The notes below the pieces were generated by a model that saw only the letters and a list, made by a program, of their open reading frames with translations, made no database searches and was not told where the DNA came from. Positions 43,523-52,263 of a stretch of DNA of 64,000 bases are shown one piece after another (within the stretch, counting starts at the first letter, position 1; each line of letters begins with the position of its first letter). The position numbers and the translations under genes were made by a program. Source of the stretch: Hepsetus odoe. Taxonomy: Eukaryota; Chordata; Actinopteri; Characiformes; Hepsetidae. Where the stretch lies: positions 620,001-684,000 of the forward strand of contig CM029383.1 of the NCBI GenBank assembly GCA_017165825.1, read 5' to 3'.

Positions 43523-44073
43523 ATGACAGTTTCACAAGTGATGAAGTCGACAAAGAAGAATTTTGAATCTCTTTTTATGTTTAACATTGCTCCTTGCATT
43601 TCTGTGATTCAGTTATGGTTTGATTTGATGGGATTATGATTTTGATCTAAAATGATTTAATTGATTGGATTTGATTTTGGTTATAGTCAATCATGATCGA
43701 GCTGAAACAGATTCTGTGCTAATTGTCAATGAAGAGAAAAAATTATTAATGATTGATTAATAATCCTGATGATGTTACAAGCAATGATGATGAGGAGTTT
43801 TGAAATTTTTATGCTTTGATTTGCATAGTTTTTGATTTTGATTTGATTCAATGTGTGTGATCGAGATGTTGTCATAACATGATTTAGTGCTTTTGATTTG
43901 ATCTTAAAAGTGAGTAATAATGATTAATGTTTAAATGTCGAATGAAGAAAACAATCAATAATTGAATAAGTTACTGAGTTGTGTATTGGTAAGGAATAAA
44001 GAAATCTAGTGTTGCCATGTTTTGCCTCGCTATAGTTAGATTAAAAGTTGATTAAATAATCAAAAGGGGGGAA
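43523..44073 (+). other. ERV1 3' non-coding region with polypurine tract
   Basis: AT-rich sequence with many TTGATT/TGATTT repeats ends in AAAAGGGGGGAA (44062-44073) directly before the 3' LTR. This is the expected plus-strand primer site. Confidence 0.7.
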
Positions 44074-44452
44074 TGTGGAGGCAAAATTTGTTCTAACCTT
44101 GATTTAGTATCATGTTTTCCAACGTGCTGTTGTTTTCGACATAAAGCTGAAAGATAAATTGGACAGGTCTCATGCTACTGCAAAAGACGTAAACAGATAA
44201 GGGAAAAGAGCTAAGAAGGGACTTAGACAAAGCAACTTTCAGGCTTACTGGGACTTGAAGGTCAAGGGGAGGTGGGCCTGCAGCCCAAAATGTGTATAAG
44301 AACCTCTGTTTTAATGTACTTGGGGCTTCCTCTTGTATTCTCGGTAGAGTGCGAGAGGAATCCTCACTGCAGTGATTATTAAACTCTTTGGTAGACTAAA
44401 GGTGCCTCTGACTTGTTCCTTGGGTATATATATATATTTTTTTTCCACAACA
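44074..44452 (+). repeat. ERV1 3' LTR
   Basis: The LTR runs from TGTGGAGGC to TCCACAACA and is followed by the GTGCC duplication (44453-44457). It is nearly identical to the 5' LTR. Confidence 0.9.
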
Positions 44453-45088
44453 GTGCCAAGATGATTGTTGACCTCTTCTGGAGTTGATGTTTCAAGGAAC
44501 ACAGTTGTGAGGGCTCTTCATCGTGGTGGGCTTCAGGGCCATTGTCCCAGAAGAACCCCTTTACTCAAAGAGCGGCACATCACAGCCCGACTGAGGTTTG
44601 CCCGTGAACATTTGAAAGGTAAAGAAGAGTTTTGGAAGTCTGTGCTTTGGAGACTAAACTGGAACTGTTTGGGCACATGGATGATGCTTATGTCTGGCGA
44701 AGAATGGGAAAGGCCTTCAACCCTAGGAACACAGTTCCCACAGTTAAACATGGTGGTGGGAGCATCATGCCATGGGACTGTTTTGCAGCCTCAGGCACAG
44801 GGAGCCTTGTTCGGGTGCATGGCATCATGAGGGAGAATATGCAGAAATCTGCTCGTAGTCTAGGCTTAGGTCCTCGCTGGGTCTTCCAACAAGACAATGA
44901 CCCAAAGCATACATCGAAATTAGTCCAACAGTTCCTCAAGGATATCAAAACCAAGATCCTGGAGTGGCCCGCACAGAGCCCAGCCTCAATCCTATTGAGA
45001 ATCTGTGGTGGGTGCTCAACGTGAATGTCAATGCTCAGAAACCATGCAATTTGGACCAGCTAGAACAATTTGCAATGGAAGAAAGGGT
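44453..45088 (+). pseudogene. Tc1-like transposase, catalytic part after ERV1
   Basis: The gene cut by ERV1 resumes here. It reads KMIVDLF-like sequence, SSGVDVSRNTVVRALHRGGL, PRRTPLLKERHITARLRFAR, then after a frame change near 44650 TVKHGGGSIMPWDCFAASGT and FQQDNDPKHTSKLVQQFLKD. The second aspartate (DNDPKHT) is present. The third block is damaged by a lost base (SPASILLRICGG, where SPDLNPIENLW is usual). It belongs with 32986-33688. Confidence 0.85.
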
Positions 45089-45130
45089 ACACTATTAATG
45101 GCCAAGGGGCTAATAATTTTGGATGTCTCA

Positions 45131-45759
45131 TTTTTGCCCTTTTTTGTTTTAACTTGTATCAATAAAATATCCTAATTAAACTTAGTGGACATTGTTTTTT
45201 ATAATGTATTTGATAAGATGAGAAAGAGGTAGTTTTTGTTTGTTAAATATGATGTAATTATGACAGCTGATATGCTACAAAATAATGCTAAATTTCTTAA
45301 TTTCTGTCAGAAATGTATTTAGCCAAAGTGCTTGGTTATGTTTTGCTATTAGGAGTGATTCACCACATTTGCTTTTTATTTTTTCCATTCCTACTGCAAC
45401 AACTGCAATGCTATGTTGAACTGTCATACTGTGGGACACCTTTGCTCCAGTGTGTCTTAAAAAAATTAAAGCTAAAGAATCTATAAGGAAACTAAAGCTG
45501 TGAAGTCACATGTTCACAATAAAGTCTTCTGCTAGTCTTCATTTATTGATTTGGGTTAAGCAATTTTTTAAACTGGAAGCACTTGTGTAAGATCAAACAA
45601 AGGTCATTGACAGAGTTGAGACAAACTTCACATTTCATATAAATTAAAAACCCTTTTAGTTTTTGTTAATAATGTAACATGATGTAGATGTATTCTTTAT
45701 TCTTCATTCATTTCAAATATTCACTGTCCCACATGAGGAAATAACTTTTTTTTTTTTTG
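45131..45759. other. Unannotated spacer
   Basis: AT-rich sequence with a T-run at about 45749-45759. It may include the decayed outer right end of the Tc1-like element. I see no other feature. Confidence 0.4.
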
Positions 45760-47215
45760 GCATGGGCTCAGTGCTGATCCTTAAGATAATCCAAATTCTA
45801 CTTTAAATGCATCTGTTACTCCTACTACAGACTCTGTCACTTTCACACTGCCTTCATACATATCTTGTACTACTCTTATATTCTTCTCTGCCACTCCTGA
45901 CGACCTCCTACAAAACCCCAACTCCTCTCTAGTCACCCTATCTGTCACCTGTGTTGTGTTTTGGGCACGCTAGAGGGCGCTCTCTATCACACACAAGGTA
46001 TGTCACAGGAGGTGTTATGGGTACGCTAGAGGGCGCTCTGTTCTGACTAAGCACACCTGAGCCCCTGCGGGCAGGTGTGCATCATTGGGGCTGACTATTT
46101 AAGCCCCGATGAGTCAGAACAGAGCGCGGCTCATTAGGTAGGTCAAACCTACAGGTAACTGGTGGTTTTTGTGTATGTACCGTAGTGTTGAAAATTTGGT
46201 ATGTGTAACTTGGCGTCTATGACTAGGTATAGGTAACCTAGTATAGACCACCTAGTATCTAGGGTTAGACTGCAGTTCCCCAGTTCGAGGGTTTCAGGTG
46301 TAGAACTGCAGTTCCCCGTTCCTTGTTTCTTGTTTGTTTTGTCACTGTGCATAATAAACTTCTGTTCTGAACTCCTGGCTCTGAACTGGCGTCCATCCGG
46401 TACCCCGCCACATTACACTATCACATGCTTTCACAGTAAATAAAGGCACAACACAACTCCTTCTGACCTTCTCTTAGCTTCTCTACCAACACCCTCAGAG
46501 CAAACATTGCATCTGTAGTGCACTTTCTCTGCATGAAACCATGCTGCTACTCATCACCTCTTTTTTTTAAACTAGCTTCCACTACTCTTTCCCATAACTT
46601 AATTCTGTGGCTGATCAACTTTATTCCTCTGTAGTTATTACAGCTCTGTGCATCACTCATATTCTTGAAAATTGATACTAGTGCACTTCTCCATTCCCCA
46701 GGCATCCTCTCACTTTCCAAGATTGCATTAAACTATTAGAAATTCTACTGCCATTATGCTCTCACAGGTATATCTGGACCAACAGCCTTTCCATTTTTCA
46801 TCCTCTTCATTACTGCCCTTACTTCCATTTTGGTAATTCGCTGCATTTCCTGGTTCACAAACCTCAAATCATCTAATTTTCTCTTTCTCCTTTTCTTCAA
46901 GACTTCATAGTCTTTCCATCTGCACAACACATTCTGCTTATGAGTACCTTTCCATTTCTGTCCTTTATTGCAATAACCTGCTGCACATCTTTCGCAGTTC
47001 TGTCTCTCTGTCTAGCTAATCTGTATAGGTCCTTTTCTCTCTTCTTACTGTCCAACCTCTCATACAAATCACAATGTACCTTATCTTTAGCCTTCACTGC
47101 AGTGTTCTTCACCCTGCACTTCAACTCCTTATGCTCCTGTTTGCTTTCTTCATCACTCTTACTCTGACTTGGCAAAAGTTTTATACCTGATGCCCTTCTT
47201 GATGTAATCCTTCAC
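45760..47215 (-). mobile_element. RTE-type LINE fragment split by a solo LTR
   Basis: This belongs to the same LINE family as 12603-13612 but covers mostly an earlier part of ORF2. The minus-strand frame 47175-46897 reads ELKCRVKNTAVKAKDKVHCD and KKREKDLYRLARQRDRTAKD. Later RT parts are decayed, and the sequence ends near 45760 around the LSPFLF-equivalent region. A solo LTR (45943-46417) interrupts it. No intact enzyme remains. Confidence 0.75.
45943..46417 (+). repeat. Solo gypsy-type LTR
   Basis: A 5-bp duplication, CTATC (45938-45942 and 46418-46422), flanks it. It starts TGTCACC and ends CACATTACA. The first 58 bp (45943-46000) partly repeat the true LTR start at 46001 (TGTCACAGGAGG). 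It contains a TATTTAA-type promoter element in a hairpin loop, an AATAAA signal near 46350, and two TAGAGGGCGCTCT motifs (about 45971 and 46027). Confidence 0.85.
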
Positions 47216-47446
47216 AATTATATGGCTCCCCATTTATCTGGCCCAAAGAAATACACTATGTTGTGCATCTCTAGTGGCTTGGTTTTTGGCTACTTAATGT
47301 GCCTGTAATAAATGTAATGAATTGTAAAAAACTACTGGTTTATTTTATCTGATTTTCTAATGTCCACAGTATTGGCAGGAGGTGGAGCTTTTATTTACTC
47401 TCCATATATTACACAAATAAACTTTGTTTGTAAAACGGTGTTTGTG

Positions 47447-47548
47447 TGCATGGGTTAAAAGCAGAGGTCCAATTTCGTTGTGGTTCATGGTGTGTAGTGC
47501 TGTGACCTCGCAATGACAAGGGTTGTCACTTTCACTTTTCACTTTCAG
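47447..47548 (+). mobile_element. SINE family A, tail half
   Basis: On the plus strand, GCATGGGTTAAAAGCAGAGG leads to GGTTGTCACTTTCACTTTTC. The head is missing. Confidence 0.7.
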
Positions 47549-48177
47549 GTTCAGTCAAGTCCAGCCATTCCACCGAATCAGGCGATGCCTCCAGGGACTT
47601 CAGGGTCGGGTTCAGGCACCAATTGAAAGTGTGGACTGAACTGTTGGGATTCCCCTCACCACCCCCAGCTGCCTGACATGACTGGTCGGAGGTCCTTTTT
47701 GTGTTTTTTTGTGGACCTGACCGTGTGTCCCCACAAGGGACTTTTGTTTTTGTCCAGTTTTGTTGTTTTTGGCCTCCCCCCAGAGGTACGGCTATGTTTT
47801 GGCACGTCGGGAGCCGCGCCTTTTGGGGGGGGATTCTGTCACATGTGGGGTGTTTTGGGTACGCTAGAGGGCGCTCTGTTCTGACTGAGCACACCTGAGC
47901 CCAAGCAGGCACAGGTGTGCATCATTGGGGCTGACTATTTAAGCCCGATGAGTCAGAGCAGAGCGCGGCTCATTAGTTAGGCTAAGCCTACGCGTAAGGG
48001 TGGTTTTGGTTTTTTGATAACTTGGTTAACTCGGTTTAGACTGCAGTTCCTCTGTTCTTGGGGTTCTGGCTAGAACTGCAGTCCTTGCTTCTTGTTTGTG
48101 TGCTTGTGCATAATAAAACTCAGTTCCGAACTCCTGGCTCTGCACTGGCGTCCTTCCAGTACCCCGCCACCGTTACA
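47549..48177 (+). mobile_element. Ty3/gypsy-type retrotransposon, 3' end
   Basis: The 3' internal sequence runs into a clear polypurine tract (CCTTTTGGGGGGGGA, about 47819-47833) and then a complete LTR (47837-48177). The rest of the element is absent, and no coding sequence is recognised in the 0.29 kb of internal DNA. Confidence 0.8.
47837..48177 (+). repeat. Gypsy-type 3' LTR
   Basis: The LTR runs TGTCACATG to CACCGTTACA, 341 bp. It has the same hairpin, TATTTAA and AATAAA features as the solo LTR at 45943 and the same TAGAGGGCGCTCT motif. Confidence 0.85.
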
Positions 48178-48887
48178 ACTATGTTTGACTGTAGGGATGG
48201 TTATTCCTGTTTATTTATTTATTTGCATATTTTGTCATAACCAGCTTAAGAAAAAATCTTAAAACATTGGTTCGGTCAGTAACAATACAAAACAGTAGTA
48301 ATTTTTTTTTTATTGCTCTACAGATATAAAAAACTAAACAAACAACATAAGAGCTAATATCGATTTATACCAATAATACAGATTTGTCATATGGCCTGTT
48401 GAAATCAAACAGTCATTCACATTTCACATTTCACAACTCAAGTAAATGTTGCTCTAGGCTGTAAAGCGTTGCATAAACTAAAAATTGCTGTTTAATTTTT
48501 GAGCAGATAAATGTTAATATAAAAACTATCACTTTTTGGATTTTGGATTTTAGGTTCTTTGTTTTTTTATTTAAAGATTTAAAATTTTCATTCATCAAAT
48601 TTTCTTTCACCCATCTCCTGTCATCTAACGCTTATAAACAAGGATATGAATTGCTGTTGAACCATGAGAGCAACTGTCACAACACTGCCAGGAACCTTGC
48701 AGATCTGCTGGAAAAATCAATGCAAGTGAAAAAGCAATACCAACAGGGCACACTGGATCACAAAGGCCATATTTTGTATTAGTGCATTATTTACTGCTTG
48801 GGATAATTTAATGTTCACACACTTCTTTTTTCATGCAAAATGATTGACAACTCATATGTACACACAAAAAGAAGGATAGATCATTGC
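48178..48887. other. Unannotated spacer
   Basis: AT-rich DNA with no feature that I can support. Confidence 0.4.
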
Positions 48888-48892
48888 AGAAT

Positions 48893-49221
48893 TGTCAGGA
48901 CTTTGGGTGTTTGTTTCTGTTTTATTCACAGTAGAGGGCGCTCTGTTCTGACGGGGCACACCTGAGCTCATATGACACAGGTGTGCTACATTGAGGCTGA
49001 CTACTTAAGCCTCAATGAGTCAGAACAGAGTGTGGCTCATTCACTTTACTTCTGGTATTGTTATGGGTGGTTTTGTATCTGATGTATTCCAGTTTTGTGT
49101 CTGGATTTTGGTTCTAGTTTTGTTCTTGGTCCAGTTTCGTGTCTGGTTCCATGTTTATGTTCAATAAAAGTACCTCAAGAATCTCTGGCTCAGCGATGAC
49201 GTCCTCCCCGCCACTGTGACA
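48893..49221 (+). repeat. 5' LTR of the compact retroelement
   Basis: TGTCAGGAC to CACTGTGACA, 329 bp. It has nested inverted repeats (outer 48941-48952 with 49019-49030), an ACTTAAG promoter-like loop, and AATAAA near 49161. It retains GTAGAGGGCGCTCT near 48931. Confidence 0.9.
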
Positions 49222-49658
49222 GAAATGAGCTGCCAAAATCGGGACGTCATGAGCCTTGAAAAGTGGTGTGAGGAGCACGAGCAGGCACTGGGATTGAGGA
49301 CCTCCGAGCAGCGCTGCCATTGTGGCATCCGGGGGCGTTGCGAGCGGAGGGGCGGAGTTCAGAGAGTAACCACCACTGAGATCTCGCGACGCCTGGACCT
49401 GCTGTGTCGCTCAATCCAGCTCGCTCCCTCTCTGGAGTCTAAATAACGGCTGGAGGAGTACGGCCGAACTGAGAAGGCTGTACTAGCCGTTATGGAGGTA
49501 ATGTTAATGGGGGCAGCCCCTCGAGGAAGAGTCTTCGTTTGCACCCCTTTCTTTACCGGCTCCTGCTCCCCACCAACCGCAATGCTGGATATCGGTGGAA
49601 CCCGCCTCCTGCACCAATCACAGCAGTGATAGCGCTGTGCACCAATCGCGGCGAAAAA
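49222..49658 (+). other. Leader of the compact retroelement
   Basis: The stretch between the 5' LTR and the coiled-coil start is GC-richer than its surroundings and has short frames, including 49216-49446. No domain is recognised. Confidence 0.4.
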
Positions 49659-51269
49659 ATGGCGGATACCCTGTCCTATGTGAAACACTGCGACAAAATG
49701 GTGGATACCCCATCCTCCGGGAAACAAAGAAAGAAAGCAGCAAAGAAAGCTGTCCATAACACGAAAAGCAGAAAGCAAGCACCCGGCGCGGTGCCCAAAC
49801 ACAGCTCCACCAACCCGTCTGCCAGGCAGAGGGCAACAGAGGAGCCGTTTCAGGTTAGAGAAATGGCTTTGTGAATTCAGGAATTGGAACATGAGCTACA
49901 GGAATCTCACAAAGTATGGCTGTCTATTCTGGGCGCAGAAAGACAGACCAAAAATGTTTTAGGCGAGCAGCTCCAGGAAATGGAGGCTGAGCTCCTTGCC
50001 AAGGATCAGGAAATTTGTACACGGAATCAGAATCTGGATGACTTGAATGCAAAGTGTAAGAGATTGGAGGATGAAAACGCCTCTCTTCAGGCCCTGAATC
50101 ACCAGCTGCAGGTGAGCAACCAGTTTCAGGTACATTCTCTTCAGGAGGAACTAGTTAAAGTAAATGGGGAACTTCAGGAAAAGCAGGCTGGGTACCTAGA
50201 GCACGAGAAAGTCTGTAAGGATCTCAGGGAACAGATAGTTTGGCTAACGGAAAGCTTGAACAGCACCCAGGACTTCAGGGCTGAGTCCGAAAGATGCAGA
50301 CAGGCCAATATGAAGCACAGTGCACTTCTCACAGACATTCACCACTGAGATGATCAGATCAAACAGAGGGAGTTGCTAACAAAGCTCAACCAACAGCTGG
50401 CAGAGAGCAAGATCTCTGTTCTGCAGATAACCAGCTCAGTCACCCATGAAAGACTGAAACATGAAGAAAAGCTCACCACTCTGCTTTCTCAGCTTGAGGA
50501 GACCAAAGGACTCTTGTCTCTTTGCCAGAGTGACCTTGCAACCATGGAAAGGGAGAGAGAGGTTTTTGCTCAAGCCAATGGTGAGCTTAGAGTAGAAGTC
50601 AGTGGACTCATGCAGGAGCTGAAGCAGGTGCAATGCAACAATGCCGCTCTGCAGGCAGAACTGGAAAAAGCCAGGAGGGAGACCAGTAAACCCACTGAGC
50701 TGCAAGACCCACCCAGAGAGTATGGTCAAGGAGGGCAGGTAATGCACAATTTTGTATGTTTGATTATGGACAAAAAACTCAGTATTCGCTGTGTTTCTGA
50801 GAACCTGGACTCCATGAGATTCACCCTGCAGGTACCTAGGGCAGAGTGTCACAGGGTCAAGAAAGATTCTTCCATGTTTAGGTCTTTTTTAGACTCTTTC
50901 AGGCCAAGGTTTTCCAGTGGGTCAGACCATTCCTCATGGGACCCCAGTGGCGAGTCGGGGAGAATGACAAGGAAGTTCCATGCAACCAATTGGTCGGCAA
51001 AGGTACCCATAACAATTAGGTCTCTTCTGAAATCACTCGCATTGATTACTGATTCGGAACACAGGCAGAGAAAGCCTCTGGTGGAGATCCTGTCCACAGA
51101 TACTTCAGGTGAGAATATAAACTTGTATCGTAACAGAGAGGACCAAGAAATTAAGTTTCAGGATTATTTCCCCTCCACATTCCCAGTATCGAGGAGGGAA
51201 GCTAGGACTATTCAGAATCCCCTGACCTCTGCTGAAACCTATTGGCCAACTAGGACTAGGACTTCTTAG
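49659..51269 (+). pseudogene. Coiled-coil protein in the retroelement, two in-frame TGA
   Basis: From the ATG at 49659 (MADTLSYVKHCDKMVDTPSS) one frame stays readable for 537 codons except for TGA at 49872-49874 and 50346-50348. A basic, lysine-rich start (KQRKKAAKKAVHNTKSRKQA) is followed by some 270 residues of coiled coil with regular heptads (LQEMEAELLAKDQEICTRNQ, CKRLEDENASLQALNHQLQV, EKLTTLLSQLEETKGLLSLC, ERERE.. and LMQELKQVQ). A non-coiled C-terminal part follows (from about 50700). I do not recognise the family. It might be a captured host gene or a divergent gag. A second copy lies at 54640-55835 on the minus strand. Confidence 0.65.
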
Positions 51270-51935
51270 TGAACCTGTTCTCAACATACCCGTACATATT
51301 GCTGGAACTGACACTGTATATGTTCCTTCCGCACAGTCAAGGTTACAGAACCAGACAACCGCATCAAGGAATGTGACTCCCAGTCTGGTTCATCATAAGC
51401 CACTTCCATCTATTACCTCAGGCATCATCTCTGGAACAGACTGCCCTTTACGGATCTCTTCCCTTGTTTTAGTGAACTCAGTAAGTAAAGTCACAGAAAT
51501 TGAGTCTAGTTCCTCAGAGGTACTCAATTCCCTTGACCTTAGCCTTTCAGAGAATGATCCAGAGGAGGAGTGCTCCAGAAGCTTTGTGGAAGCTACCGGT
51601 GATGTGCCTGTGAAAGACCCACAGATACCAGAGGCTCCGGAACTAGTCAGACCCCCTCCTGCTCAGAGGAGAGGAGTAACCCAGGTTGCCAAATGTAAGG
51701 TCAGTAAAAGCCAAGCACAAGTTCTCCTGCCTTTCAGAGTTGGAAGCACACAGTTACCCAGGCCTCCCAGAAGCCAGCAGGGCGAGAGGAGAGCAACAGC
51801 GTTCACTGCAGCAGTGGAAGGATACCTTTCCTTTATTGCACCCAAAAGAGTCTTCACATCAGCTGTTCTTCCCCCAAACCTCCTGCTAAATGCCCACGTG
51901 AATATCATCCCAGTTGGCACAACACTACAACTAAG
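51238..51935 (+). pseudogene. Continuation frame downstream of the coiled coil
   Basis: A shift of frame near 51240 gives a second open stretch, LLSEPVLNIPVHIAGTDTVY and onwards, ending at the 3' LTR. It is rich in Ser, Pro, Glu and Asp (EIESSSSEVLNSLDLSLSEN, PEAPELVRPPPAQRR) and then basic. It looks like the disordered C-terminal tail of the same protein. I recognise no known domain. Confidence 0.5.
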
Positions 51936-52258
51936 TGTCAGGACTTTGGGTGTTTTGTTTCTGTTTTATTCACAGTATGAGCTCAGCACACCTGAGCTCA
52001 TATGACACAGGTGTGCTACATTGAGGCTGACTACTTAAGCCTCAATGAGTCAGAACAGAGTGTGGCTCATTCACTTTACTTCTGGTATTGTTATGGGTGG
52101 TTTTGTATCTGATGTATTCCAGTTTTGTGTCTGGATTTTGGTTCTAGTTTTGTTCTTGGTCCAGTTTCGTGTCTGGTTCCATGTTTATGTTCAATAAAAG
52201 TACCTCAAGAATCTCTGGCTCAGCGATGACGTCCTTCCTGCTCCCCGCCACCGTGACA
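51936..52258 (+). repeat. 3' LTR of the compact retroelement
   Basis: TGTCAGGAC to CACCGTGACA, 323 bp. It is nearly identical to the 5' LTR, except that the segment with GAGGGCGCTCTGTTCTGAC is replaced by TGAGCTCA and the end has a short insertion. Confidence 0.9.
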
Positions 52259-52263
52259 AGAAT

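Larger units (their letters stand above)
33689..44452 (+). mobile_element. ERV1: endogenous retrovirus with two LTRs
   Basis: The provirus spans 10.8 kb. It has 5' and 3' LTRs, a tRNA-Arg primer binding site, gag, protease, RT pieces, an integrase end and a polypurine tract. The two LTRs differ at only a few positions. About 3.4 kb of its length is later insertions by ERV-B (34989-37715 and 40881-41535). Gag and pol carry stops, frameshifts and deletions, so it cannot make virus. The RT and integrase resemble gamma/epsilon-type retroviruses. Confidence 0.9.
32414..45130 (+). mobile_element. Tc1-like transposon split by nested insertions
   Basis: The left terminal repeat (CAGTCAAGGCCAAAATTATT) is at 32414, and an inner direct-repeat copy with AATATTAGCCCC lies near 32610. 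The matching inner repeat (GGGGCTAATAATTTTGG) lies at about 45106-45122. The outer right end is not recognisable, so 45130 is a minimum. Transposase pieces lie at 32986-33093, 33575-33688 and 44453-45088. Between them sit a SINE (32620-32790), an unidentified block (33076-33560) and ERV1 (33689-44452). Confidence 0.85.
48893..52258 (+). mobile_element. Compact LTR retroelement carrying a coiled-coil gene
   Basis: Two nearly identical LTRs (48893-49221 and 51936-52258) and a perfect 5-bp duplication AGAAT (48888-48892 and 52259-52263) define a complete 3366-bp insertion. The 2.7-kb interior has no protease, RT, RNase H or integrase motif. It holds instead a long coiled-coil reading frame and a second open stretch. 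I see no clear tRNA primer site after the 5' LTR and no strong polypurine tract before the 3' LTR. It must have moved with enzymes from another element, probably the related gypsy family at 47549-48177. Confidence 0.85.

Noticed and set aside
49216..49446. 76-codon frame at the 5' LTR edge of the compact retroelement
   Set aside because: It starts inside the LTR, has no recognisable domain and is out of keeping with the coiled-coil frame. It is kept only as leader sequence.
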